Assembly: GCA_002239105.1 (NCBI GenBank)
Contig: MPNQ01000001.1
Location: forward strand, 62,001 to 126,000
Length of the DNA: 64,000 bases
Reading direction: 5' to 3'
DNA from: a marine group bacterium Sva0996 bin134
GTDB taxonomy: Bacteria > Actinomycetota > Acidimicrobiia > Acidimicrobiales > Bin134
Below are positions 46,664 to 54,861 of the stretch, one piece after another. The translations under genes and the position numbers were made by a program. How positions within the stretch are numbered: position 1 is the stretch's first letter; each line of letters starts with the position of its first letter. Below the pieces are notes generated by a model. It was not told where the DNA came from. It did no database searches and saw only the letters and a list, made by a program, of their open reading frames with translations.

Positions 46664-47893
46664 TCAGCGAAGTTTGTAGGTGATAGGGAGGCTGGTCGGT
46701 CCGCTAACCATGCTCGACTCGAGGTTTCGGCACGGCCCTGTGGCCTCTATGTGGTCGAGGCGAGGCATCAGGAGCTCGAAGAACTTGGCCACCTCGAGGC
46801 GGGCCAGATGGGCGCCTAAGCAGTAGTGGCGACCGAAGCCGAAGGCGATGTGGTGATCGGCGTTGGGCCGGGCTATATCGAAAGTTGCGGGATCATCGAA
46901 CACGAGCTCGTCGCGGTTGGCCGACGGATACGACAACAGCACCCGGTCGCCCTCGCGGATTGAGGCGCCGCCGAGTTCGCAGTCGCCTTGAGCGGTCCGC
47001 AAGAAGTGTTTGACCGGGCTCACCCAGCGGATGATCTCCTCGGTCGCGTTGGCGATGAGACCGGGGTCGCTTCGCATGGCCTCGATCTGATTGGGGTGGG
47101 CGATCAGGGCCTCCATCCCCCCGGCCACCGCGCTGCTCGTGGTGTCGTGGCCCGCGGTGGCGATGATGAGGTAGAGGCCGAAGGTGCCGAGGTCGCCTAC
47201 CGGCTCGCCGTTGATTTCGGCGTTGGCGATCACGCTGGCGAGATCGTCTCTCGGCTCGGCCCTGCGCTCCTCGGCCAACACCCGGAAGTACTCGTAGAAC
47301 TCGAGCATGGTCTCCGCGCTCGCGCTGCCCGAATCAGGGTCCTGGGCCTCCATAAGCGCCTGGGTGAGCCGCAGCATGGTTTCGTAGTCGGTGTCGGGGA
47401 CGCCGAAGAGCGTCATGATGACGTTGAGCGGGTAGCGAATGGCGATGTCTTGGGCGAAGTCGCACGACCCGCTGAGCCGGTCCATGTCGGCGATCGCGTC
47501 CTCTGCCCGGGCGGTGATGGCCGCGTCGAGCCGGCGGATGCTCCCCGGCAGGAACCACTTGTTCACGACCAAGCGGTGGGCTTGGTGCTCGTCGCCGTCC
47601 ATCTCCACCAAGGTCTTCATTGGCGATGACCGGTAGCTGGGGGAGGACACCGCCCGGGCTTGGCTGACGGTGCAGGCCGGTGCGCTGGTGAACAATTCGT
47701 TCTGGCGTTCCACCTCCAGCACCTCGACGTGGCGCAGCACAGCCCAGACCGGCTCGATGCCCGTTCCCTCGAGCCGCACCACCGGCGCTGCTCGACGCAG
47801 CGGGGTCACGGTCTCGTGCCAGCGCTCAACGTCGGCGTAGGCAGCCGACGAGGTGAACACGTCGGTGTCAGTCGTGGGGACAGAGGAGGACAA
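46664..47893 (-). CDS. Cytochrome P450
   Basis: A 409-residue bacterial P450. The I-helix oxygen motif is AGHDTT (247-252), the K-helix ExxR is EIIR (286-289) and the heme-binding loop is FGFGRHYCLG with Cys358. Soluble, as expected for class I enzymes that need ferredoxin and reductase, neither of which is encoded nearby. The frame has no ATG or GTG upstream; TTG at 47893 is the best start. A 25-bp palindrome lies upstream. Substrate unknown; sterol- and hydroxylation-type P450s are similar. Confidence 0.92.
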   Translation of the reverse strand: MSSSVPTTDTDVFTSSAAYADVERWHETVTPLRRAAPVVRLEGTGIEPVWAVLRHVEVLEVERQNELFTSAPACTVSQARAVSSPSYRSSPMKTLVEMDGDEHQAHRLVVNKWFLPGSIRRLDAAITARAEDAIADMDRLSGSCDFAQDIAIRYPLNVIMTLFGVPDTDYETMLRLTQALMEAQDPDSGSASAETMLEFYEYFRVLAEERRAEPRDDLASVIANAEINGEPVGDLGTFGLYLIIATAGHDTTSSAVAGGMEALIAHPNQIEAMRSDPGLIANATEEIIRWVSPVKHFLRTAQGDCELGGASIREGDRVLLSYPSANRDELVFDDPATFDIARPNADHHIAFGFGRHYCLGAHLARLEVAKFFELLMPRLDHIEATGPCRNLESSMVSGPTSLPITYKLR

Positions 47894-47933
47894 GTCGCGG
47901 GTTTCCTCGGCGATCGCAGGGCTGTCAAGCAGA

Positions 47934-47958
47934 GTGACAACTTCGCTTAGTTTGTCAC
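47934..47958. promoter_or_regulatory. Palindromic operator candidate before the P450 gene
   Basis: GTGACAA (47934-47940) and TTGTCAC (47952-47958) are perfect inverted halves separated by 11 bp. It is 40 bp upstream of the P450 start. Size and symmetry fit a TetR-type dimer site; the regulator at 45408 is a candidate. Confidence 0.5.
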
Positions 47959-48055
47959 ACTGAGCTCAAAGGACATCCCCGCATGTATCACTGATGAAAT
48001 GGTGGGTGATTCGGCTGGCCAGGGGTGACAGTCAAGAGGCCAGTAAGGTGACTCG

Positions 48056-49027
48056 GTGGGCGATGACACTGCCGTCTACGAGGACGACTTCTGCTTGGAC
48101 AACGGGTTGGTGGGCGAGGCGCTGACAATTCCGTCGGCCAATCCCAAGAACTTCCATCAGGCGATCTCTGACACGGCGGCGATGCCCCGCCTCGACTTGT
48201 GGGCCAAGCTCTTTGTGCCCGACGGGCCCGGGCCGTTTCCGGTAGTGATCATGGCTCCGGGCAGCCTGGGGCTCCAGCCGCACAACCTCGCCCACTCGGC
48301 GACGATCACCGACGCGGGAATCGCGGCATGCGCCCTCGACCCGTTCGGCCCTCGAAATGTGGATTCCACCGTCGACAACCAGCTCCAGTATTCCTTTGCG
48401 GCCAGTGCGTGGGATGTTCTGGCCACCGCCGAGGTCTTGGCGTCCCGCCCCGAGATCGACGCCACACGAATCGGCGCGCAAGGCCACAGCAGAGGGGGCT
48501 CCGCGGTACTGAGCGCGGCGTCGGTGCATCTGGCCGCAGCCGCCAACGCCCCCACGCTGGTCGGGGTATACGCCGCCTACCCCTGGTCGGGACATCAGTT
48601 CCTCAAGCCCGCCGTGGGGAGCACACGCGTCCGAGCAATCATCGGCGATCTTGACGACTGGTGCTCACCCACCCAGGTCCAGGCCCACATCCAGGCCATA
48701 TGGGTCGCAGGGGGCGACGCCACAATTCGCATCGTTGGCGGCGCGCATCACAGCTTCGACCGAACAGCTCCTCTGGAGTACATGCCCGAAGCCACCGTGG
48801 CCCCCCATGCCCCCACCGTCTACATCGCCGACGACGGCGCCTTCATCCTCCCCACCTCCGACCACCCCGACCCATCCTTGGTCGACCTCGACGGCTTCCT
48901 CTACGCCGCCAAAGCCGGCTACGGCGTCCGCGGCGCCCACCTCGCCGGAACCCCCGACCTCGCCCCCGTATTCGTCGAAGACATGACGCACTTCTGGACC
49001 ACCGTCATGGCCCAGAAGACGACGTAG
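48056..49027 (+). CDS. Alpha/beta hydrolase, dienelactone hydrolase-like
   Basis: A 323-residue hydrolase. The nucleophile elbow is GHSRG with Ser145; acid and histidine are likely the Asp in GDLDDWCSP (about 213) and the His in GGAHHSFD (about 249). FPVVIMAPGS is the oxyanion strand. No signal peptide. Start GTG at 48056. The divergent P450 could share its regulation. Substrate unknown. Confidence 0.82.
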   Translation: MGDDTAVYEDDFCLDNGLVGEALTIPSANPKNFHQAISDTAAMPRLDLWAKLFVPDGPGPFPVVIMAPGSLGLQPHNLAHSATITDAGIAACALDPFGPRNVDSTVDNQLQYSFAASAWDVLATAEVLASRPEIDATRIGAQGHSRGGSAVLSAASVHLAAAANAPTLVGVYAAYPWSGHQFLKPAVGSTRVRAIIGDLDDWCSPTQVQAHIQAIWVAGGDATIRIVGGAHHSFDRTAPLEYMPEATVAPHAPTVYIADDGAFILPTSDHPDPSLVDLDGFLYAAKAGYGVRGAHLAGTPDLAPVFVEDMTHFWTTVMAQKTT

Positions 49028-49037
49028 GCAAATTGCC

Positions 49038-49496
49038 TCATGACTTGTCAGTCGTCTTCCAGATCCCGTCGACCATGACGGTTCGATTCGCGACTTCATC
49101 AACTTCCCGCCATGCCTGCATCCGAGAGGGAGTGACGCGAATGAAGATCAAATTGTCGCCATTGAGGCGCGGATCCCATCCGGCCTTCTTGTGGAAGAAA
49201 GCAGCCAGAGAGTCGTCGTCGTTGACGAGCCCGGTAATTTGGGCTGTTCCGTCAATCATCAAAACGTCGCGAGTCGGCCCGATCCCGACTCGGACGGAGG
49301 GCTCAGCAGCGATGTTGCGCGCGGTGACGGTTCCCTGCTCAATGCAGAAGATCAATTCGCCAGTGGCCGAGTCCCAAGCGAGGCTCAAAGGAACTAGATG
49401 AGGTCCGGCCCCGCCCGATGTAGCAAGCCAGGCATCAACCCCAGCCTCAAGTCTCGCTATCGAGTCCTTCACCCTCTGTGCGGTTGTTCGCGCCAT
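49038..49496 (-). CDS. Pyridoxamine 5'-phosphate oxidase-family FMN-binding protein
   Basis: A 152-residue split-barrel protein: LATSGGAGPHLVPLSLAWDSATGELIFC, RNIAAEPSVRVGIG and the MIDGTAQI strand fit the PNPOx-like FMN/F420-binding fold. The biochemical reaction cannot be told. ATG at 49496. It is the last gene before the accessory island. Confidence 0.78.
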   Translation of the reverse strand: MARTTAQRVKDSIARLEAGVDAWLATSGGAGPHLVPLSLAWDSATGELIFCIEQGTVTARNIAAEPSVRVGIGPTRDVLMIDGTAQITGLVNDDDSLAAFFHKKAGWDPRLNGDNLIFIRVTPSRMQAWREVDEVANRTVMVDGIWKTTDKS

Positions 49497-49586
49497 CGTT
49501 GAATCTTGCCCACTAAGCCACTTCGGTGGCGACCCGAGACCGCACTTGGGCCAATTGTGCTAGCAGCGAAGCTGCCAACTGGGATT

Positions 49587-50144
49587 TCAGGCACTACTCC
49601 GTGGCTCAAGGCCGTAGTGTTCCGCGACTGACTTGGACAGTTGTTTGCTGATCGGAGTCTGCACCTGCTGGCAGTCGAGGAAGGCGGTGGAGAACGGGAT
49701 GGTTTCGCCAACCTCGGTCAGCCGCCAGCCAGGCTCTTGGTGAGACAGCTCGCTGACCTGGGTGCCGGTCATGCCTGCGAGTTGGGTGAGAACGTCCTCG
49801 ATCGTTTTGAGCTCATCGTCTGAGAACACACTGAGATCCGCGAACCGGGTGGGTACCAACCGGTGATGTGGCCGCCCCAGAAAGTCCTCTATGACCAGGT
49901 TGGCTTCACCGGACTTAGTCAATCGAATGCGCACTGGTAGAAACTGGCGAGGTGTGGGGCCTTGAGCCAGCTTCTGGAACTCGCAACCGGAGATCACTCG
50001 GTGGTGGCGCCGAAGGTTTGTGAACTCAGCAAGAAAGAGGGCCGTGTTGAGCTTTGTGGCACCACCGACACAGTCGTCCTGGAGTCGCCCAGCAATATAT
50101 AGCGCCATCTCGACGAACTTGTCCTCGTCGTAGACGACCTCCAT
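49587..50144 (-). CDS. Panacea/SocA-like (DUF4065) antitoxin-domain protein
   Basis: A 185-residue helical protein resembling the Panacea domain: a repeated lysine/leucine-rich N-terminus (TKLNTALFLAEFTNLRRHHR), the GPTPRQFLPVR segment in place of the usual WxPxP loop, and TEVGETIPFSTAFL at the end. Panacea proteins often neutralise toxins of many kinds and can act with ClpXP. It is encoded 73 bp after TcmP in the same direction. Whether it is an antitoxin here is inferred. Confidence 0.65.
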   Translation of the reverse strand: MEVVYDEDKFVEMALYIAGRLQDDCVGGATKLNTALFLAEFTNLRRHHRVISGCEFQKLAQGPTPRQFLPVRIRLTKSGEANLVIEDFLGRPHHRLVPTRFADLSVFSDDELKTIEDVLTQLAGMTGTQVSELSHQEPGWRLTEVGETIPFSTAFLDCQQVQTPISKQLSKSVAEHYGLEPRSSA

Positions 50145-50217
50145 ATCCGCATCGTACCGACCGGGTGTGACGGCTTCCCCGACTCAGTGAAATACCAGAG
50201 TGCTGATTGCAGCGGTT

Positions 50218-51384
50218 TCATTCAATCCATTGAATGTTTCGGCAATGAAAATCGCCAACGCCATTGTCGTCGATTAGACCCTCAGTGTGGAGCGCCCTGA
50301 TGGCTTTGCGCAGGTGCCGGATTCTTGCTCTACCAAGCATTTCGCCGTACACGTCTTCGATGCGGTCGATCAGCCGAATTCGGCGATGCCGGTGAATGAT
50401 GTCAACCACGCGAGTTGTCAAGTATCCAATGGCTTCTGACTCCAATAGCGCTTCGACGTTGCTGCGATCTGGTGCAGGATCCTCAAAGAGTGTCTGTATG
50501 CCGCTGGCTTCCCTCGCTTGCAGGTTGGCCTGGTAATCAATCGTGTCACAGTGGTGCAGCCAGTCGACGTAGGCCATTGACGCCTGGTCGGCAAAGTCCC
50601 AATGGGCCTGTGGATCCTTCGAAAACAAGATCAAGAGGTACTTTGGCAGCTGACCAGGACGTTGCCTAACTGGGATGCTCGTTGAGGCAAAATCGCTCTC
50701 TGCGGTAACTGAGGCTGAAAATCGCCTAGCGACCGCCATTGCTGCTTCAGTTGATTTTCCGCGTTCGTCGGATCCTGCGAACTCCTCGCGCCAATTGACA
50801 CTGCCGAGGGCTTCATCAAGTCGTAGCGCATTATGCGCCGCAGTTTCGATGTCCGAGATGCCTGCCCTCCCCATGCGTGCCACCGTGGAGAGGCTGAAGT
50901 GGTAGAGCACGTCGATTGGCTGTCGCCTCGTGGACTTCCCAAAGAGTCGAAGCAGTGTTGCTTGATCTACTGCAAGTCCAAATGGATCGACAAATACGAG
51001 GAGAGCATGGTCGGCAAACTGCTCGAGAAGCCCTTCGAGGGCCGTGTCGAACGGTTTGCTGACGAGTGAGTTGGGTCGAATGTCAGCTTCGCCTAGCGAC
51101 CGCTCTAGCCGTCTGCGGATCCGTTGGTCGGGCTCCACGAATGCGAGCTTCACATTGCGTCCCATAGCTTCTGCTCGTTTGGCTTCTGATGCGAGCAAGA
51201 GAGGTGACCCCGGGCTGCCGTCGTCGTAGCGGCCGGCTCCGGCGTAGCCATCGATAAAGGCCACGCGGCCGACAGTTGCCCTTCCCGCTCGACCAGCGAA
51301 GTAGTGGGCGTAACGGGTCAGAACGCCGTGCTTGAGTACCGTCTGAGAATTGCGTTCCCCAAAGAAGTCCGAATGGGATGCCAC
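50218..51384 (-). CDS. tcmP: Three-Cys-motif partner protein TcmP
   Basis: A 388-residue protein of the TcmP family that recurs next to DUF5131 genes. It has methyltransferase-like features: an acidic-Gly strand DGYAGAG (45-51), Glu-Pro-Asp at FVEPD (82-86), and LLVFVDPFGL (128-137) that resembles a DPPY-type motif. The function is not established. It follows the DUF5131 gene by 6 bp, so the two are almost certainly co-transcribed. The C-terminal half is helical with IRLIDRIEDVYGEMLGRARIRHLRKAIRAL. Confidence 0.82.
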   Translation of the reverse strand: MASHSDFFGERNSQTVLKHGVLTRYAHYFAGRAGRATVGRVAFIDGYAGAGRYDDGSPGSPLLLASEAKRAEAMGRNVKLAFVEPDQRIRRRLERSLGEADIRPNSLVSKPFDTALEGLLEQFADHALLVFVDPFGLAVDQATLLRLFGKSTRRQPIDVLYHFSLSTVARMGRAGISDIETAAHNALRLDEALGSVNWREEFAGSDERGKSTEAAMAVARRFSASVTAESDFASTSIPVRQRPGQLPKYLLILFSKDPQAHWDFADQASMAYVDWLHHCDTIDYQANLQAREASGIQTLFEDPAPDRSNVEALLESEAIGYLTTRVVDIIHRHRRIRLIDRIEDVYGEMLGRARIRHLRKAIRALHTEGLIDDNGVGDFHCRNIQWIE

Positions 51385-51390
51385 GGCTGG

Positions 51391-52137
51391 TCAGATTGCG
51401 ACGCGCTGTGGCAGGTCGTCCCAGGTGCGGCCGTCCAGAATGCGGCCTCCCGCCTTGGGCGTTCGCCCACCCCATTGCTTGAAGAAGAACTTGACGCCAT
51501 CTGCCAGGCATTGGTCGCGCAGTTCTCTTCCCCAATTGATGTCCATGGGTCGGTAGCCAGGGCCGGACTCTCCTCCTGCAATCACCCAGTCGATGCCATC
51601 CAAATCGACAGGTCCGAGGGGCCCAAGGAGAGGTTCTGCTGAGATGAAGCGAACTTTGGCGGGAACAGACCGAAGGTGGTCGACCCGAAATGTGTACCGC
51701 GAGTTCTCAACGCTGACACCCATCCATACGTTTCTGGGCCATGGCAGCTCCTCAGCGATCTTCCTGAGCCGCCTAGATCTCTTGGTAAGGATTTGATAGG
51801 TGTGCTGTGGAGTCTCAGCCATCACGGTGAAGACCTGTTGAATGAAGCCAATGGGCACGTCATCGTGGAAGAGATCGCTCATCGAGTTCACGAACACGAG
51901 GCGTGGCTGCCTCCACCTCTTGGGGGTGTCTAGTGCATCTTCGTGGATGGCCAAGCGAAAACCTGGTCCGCTTGTCCTGGGATCTCCATCCTCTTGGTAT
52001 TTGTCGACGCCCATCGCCTTTAGTCGGCGCGCCAGAGTGAGCGCATAGCAGTTGTCACAACCAGGTGACGTTCGATCACACCCAGTTGTGGGGTTCCAAG
52101 TTGATTCTGTCCACTCGATCGGGGACCGCTGGCTCAT
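51391..52137 (-). CDS. DUF5131 family protein (phage Gp37/Gp68-like, three-Cys motif)
   Basis: A 248-residue protein. IEWTESTWNPTTGC at the N-terminus is followed by the cysteine cluster Cys20-x6-Cys27-x2-Cys30 (CDRTSPGCDNCY), which resembles but does not equal a radical SAM cluster motif. VFVNSMSDLFHDDVP, LTKRSRRL, WMGVSVEN, FISAEPLLGPL and VIAGGESGPGYRPM are family motifs. ATG at 52137 is chosen because the family starts there; the frame runs to 52245. Partner is TcmP; activity unknown. Confidence 0.85.
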   Translation of the reverse strand: MSQRSPIEWTESTWNPTTGCDRTSPGCDNCYALTLARRLKAMGVDKYQEDGDPRTSGPGFRLAIHEDALDTPKRWRQPRLVFVNSMSDLFHDDVPIGFIQQVFTVMAETPQHTYQILTKRSRRLRKIAEELPWPRNVWMGVSVENSRYTFRVDHLRSVPAKVRFISAEPLLGPLGPVDLDGIDWVIAGGESGPGYRPMDINWGRELRDQCLADGVKFFFKQWGGRTPKAGGRILDGRTWDDLPQRVAI

Positions 52138-52300
52138 TGCCGCCCACTCTCCATATGCAGGATTCTGATCGTCGATAGTAGTGACGACCTGTGTCAATAT
52201 CGGAACTAGCAGGCCTTCCATGATCTTGATCGCAATACTCCGCAAACACCATCACCAAGGGTCATTTCTCCTGTAGGCAATAGTCGCTAGGTTCATCGTT

Positions 52301-52840
52301 GTGGGAGATCAGAGGCTTGACATCGAGAAGTTCCACAGGTGGGCCATGGGGAACCTTGTTGAGAACCGAAATCGGGGGATCTTCGCGGAGTGGCTGGTGG
52401 GGCGGGCATTGGGGGTCATCGGAGATGGTGATGAGCGTCATGAGTGGGACGCTTACGACCTGCTCTACGGGGAGGTCAAAGTCGAGGTCAAGGCCTCGGG
52501 TCGGAGCCAGACTTGGCCTCAGAAACAGCCGTCGAAACCGAATTTCAACATTGCCCTGAGGCGGGGAACATGGTTGGCCGAATCCAACGAGTGGATCGAG
52601 CACGATCCGCCCGTGAGGTTTGCTGACGTGTATGTGTTCTGTCTTCATGAACCGGAGAATGCAACAAAAGAGAACGTGCGCGATCCTGCCTCTTGGAAGT
52701 TCTGGGTGATCTCGAAGCAGACTCTGGACGACAAGCTGGGAGATCAGAAGAGAGTTGGTGTCGGAACATTGGGCAGATTGGCCGACCAGGTGGGCTGGTC
52801 GGAAATCAAAGCCGAGGTTGACCGCCTGGAACTGGCGTAA
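52301..52840 (+). CDS. PD-(D/E)xK nuclease-like protein
   Basis: A 179-residue protein. Residues match a restriction-endonuclease-like core: Glu30 in a helix (GIFAEWLVG), Asp50 in HEWDAYDL and Glu62-x-Lys64 in VEVKAS. WKFWVISKQTLDDKL and a C-terminal helix follow. It is divergent from DUF5131 across 163 bp. Start GTG at 52301. It may cut DNA as part of the island; this is inferred from motif and position. Confidence 0.62.
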   Translation: MGDQRLDIEKFHRWAMGNLVENRNRGIFAEWLVGRALGVIGDGDERHEWDAYDLLYGEVKVEVKASGRSQTWPQKQPSKPNFNIALRRGTWLAESNEWIEHDPPVRFADVYVFCLHEPENATKENVRDPASWKFWVISKQTLDDKLGDQKRVGVGTLGRLADQVGWSEIKAEVDRLELA

Positions 52841-52853
52841 GAACCCGGAGCCG

Positions 52854-53651
52854 CTACCAGAGCTCGTCGAGGTAGTGGGTGGTGCCGGGGATGGTGGGGA
52901 TGAAGGGGGCGGCTAGTTCTAGGCGGGCGCCTTGGGCGGTGACGTCGTCGGCGAGGGTGGCGAATGCGTCCCAGCACTGTTCGGGGTCTTGGTCGCAGAA
53001 GTAGAGGCGGAGGACTTCGGGGTGTTCGCCGGTGAGGGGTGGCAGGCCGCCCTCTTTGGCGACCTGGACGAAGTCGATTATCTGGCCGATGGGGCTGCCC
53101 TCGGCCAGGAGCTGTGGGTCGCGCTCGGCCCGCAGGCCGGCCGCAGCTGCGAGGACCGAGTCGGTGTCTTCGCCTCGGATCCAAGCGACGACTAGGCCCG
53201 GGTAGGGGTGGTCGAGGGCGATCTCGGGTGGGACCGGAGCGGGCCCTCGGCCTGTCGAGCCGGCGAGGTCGTAGGCAGCGGTGCTGACGTGGTCGCGATT
53301 GGGGTTCATGCGCCCTGAGGCGAACAGGTCGGGGCCGACCGAGAAGGAGTAGCCGAAGGTGTCGGCGTCGTGCCCCTCCTCCATCCAATACAGGGCGATG
53401 AACGAGCCGTTGTCCACCGGATCGGCCATCGCGCTGTCGGCGGGGAAGCGCAGGTCTTTCAGCCGCCTCGTTGCCACATACCGCCGGTAGGCGAAGCAGC
53501 CGGGCGCGGCGGTCATGGCGGCATAGGCGTGGTCGTGCTCGTACCAGCGGTTGTACTCATGCAGCCCTTCGCCGCGGTGCGGCTCGATGAAGGTGATCAT
53601 CGAATGGCCCAAATGGATCTGGCTCCCAATTGCCAGTTCTGAATCAGACAT
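52854..53651 (-). CDS. Hypothetical protein, dimeric alpha-beta barrel-like
   Basis: A 265-residue protein whose N-terminal HSMITFIEPHRGEGLHEYNRWYEHDHAYAAM resembles dimeric alpha-beta barrel (EthD-like) domains that bind small molecules, and whose C-terminal half repeats a similar strand pattern (LRLYFCDQDPEQCWDAFATLAD). The start at 53651 has AAGGAGG upstream. No clear function. Convergent with the nuclease-like gene. Confidence 0.6.
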   Translation of the reverse strand: MSDSELAIGSQIHLGHSMITFIEPHRGEGLHEYNRWYEHDHAYAAMTAAPGCFAYRRYVATRRLKDLRFPADSAMADPVDNGSFIALYWMEEGHDADTFGYSFSVGPDLFASGRMNPNRDHVSTAAYDLAGSTGRGPAPVPPEIALDHPYPGLVVAWIRGEDTDSVLAAAAGLRAERDPQLLAEGSPIGQIIDFVQVAKEGGLPPLTGEHPEVLRLYFCDQDPEQCWDAFATLADDVTAQGARLELAAPFIPTIPGTTHYLDELW

Positions 53652-53747
53652 ATCTTGGCCTCCTTTTGCTGCCGCATGATACGGCCCCGTCAACGGTACG
53701 CCCACAAGGTCAAAGACCTTGCCGTTGATGTTGCAGAATGGGCGTCA

Positions 53748-54590
53748 ATGGGCAACAAGAGCGATGATGAGCGAATTCAGCCCGCTCTGCACTCACTCTT
53801 GTCGGGGGATGTTGATGGGCTTGCAACCGCTCTGAATGCGGACCCGCAGATAGCAACTCTCGAGGTTGCGGGGAACACGCTATTGGAGTGGACCACACAA
53901 CCGGAGGTTGGACCGCCCTCGCCTCAGATCGTCGACCTGCTGATTGGCGCCGGCGCTGAACTGGATCGAGCCCTAAACCTTGCCGGTTGCTGGAACCGGG
54001 CGGCCCTCTGCGAACAACTCCTTGCCGCCGGTGCCGACCCCGCAGCCACCGCTGACGCCAACATCACGCCCCTTGAATCGGCCGCAATGCACAGTTCCAT
54101 TGAGGCCGCTGATGTGCTCGTTACCGCCGGTCTGCATAGGACCGCACTGTGGCTTGCTGCCGCCTGCGGGTTGCTGGACAGAGTCAAGCACTGGGTATCC
54201 ACTGACGGTTCACTCCTCGATGATCCGGGCATCCACCGTCCCAATTGGGCCGATGTCGGCCGACCGGCCGGCAATCCACCCTCCGACGACCCGATAGAGA
54301 TCATTGGCGAGGCATTCGTCTTTGCTGCGCTCAACAACCGGCGCACTGTTGTGGAGTATCTTCTCGACGCCGGCGTGGATATCGATGTGCGTCCCTACCG
54401 CAATACGACTGCACTGCATTTCGCTATTCAATTTCGCCGTCTCGAAATGGTTCGGCGCTTACTCGAACGGGGTGCATCGGTGACCATTCTTGACGATACC
54501 TACAGTTCCGACGCTGCCGGATGGGCGGAGGCCTGCGACGACGGCAGCCAGCTGGCAAGGACCATCGGCGATCTAGTCAGCGCCTCTTGA
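53748..54590 (+). CDS. Ankyrin-repeat protein
   Basis: A 280-residue protein with ankyrin repeats, e.g. AALCEQLLAAGADPAATADANITPLE, VFAALNNRRTVVEYLLDAGVDIDV and TALHFAIQFRRLEMVRRLLERGAS. Such proteins bind other proteins; no enzyme domain is seen. No signal peptide. ATG 53748 is chosen as the nearest start to the repeat domain; ribosome-binding site weak. Confidence 0.7.
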   Translation: MGNKSDDERIQPALHSLLSGDVDGLATALNADPQIATLEVAGNTLLEWTTQPEVGPPSPQIVDLLIGAGAELDRALNLAGCWNRAALCEQLLAAGADPAATADANITPLESAAMHSSIEAADVLVTAGLHRTALWLAAACGLLDRVKHWVSTDGSLLDDPGIHRPNWADVGRPAGNPPSDDPIEIIGEAFVFAALNNRRTVVEYLLDAGVDIDVRPYRNTTALHFAIQFRRLEMVRRLLERGASVTILDDTYSSDAAGWAEACDDGSQLARTIGDLVSAS

Positions 54591-54630
54591 TCTCAGACGC
54601 TCAAAGGGTGTTGCCATGTAGGGTTTTCCG

Positions 54631-54823
54631 GTGCCTTCAGTGAGTCAGTGGCTGCTTGAAGACGGGGTGCTGCATCTGAACCACGGGTCGTTCGGGGCAG
54701 GTGCCGGTCTTCACCTGGCCCGAACCCCCCGAGCGCCTGCTACGCATCTCCGCCCACCGCTACAACGAGGAATCCCACTACCGAACCCTGGCCGACGCCC
54801 TCCTCACCGAGCTCAACGACTGA
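54631..54823 (+). pseudogene. Class V aminotransferase (isopenicillin-N epimerase-like) relic
   Basis: Two ends of one gene are fused by a large internal deletion. The first 25 codons (WLLEDGVLHLNHGSFGAG) are the N-terminus of class V PLP aminotransferases. From about 54702 in another frame the sequence reads PVFTWPEPPERLLRISAH, RYNEESHYRTLADAL and TELND to a stop at 54823, the exact C-terminus of the same family. The roughly 350 residues between, including the PLP lysine, are gone, so no activity is possible. Confidence 0.8.
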
Positions 54824-54861
54824 CAAGCCGGCGATGGCCTGCGCCCACCGGGCCCTGGAGG

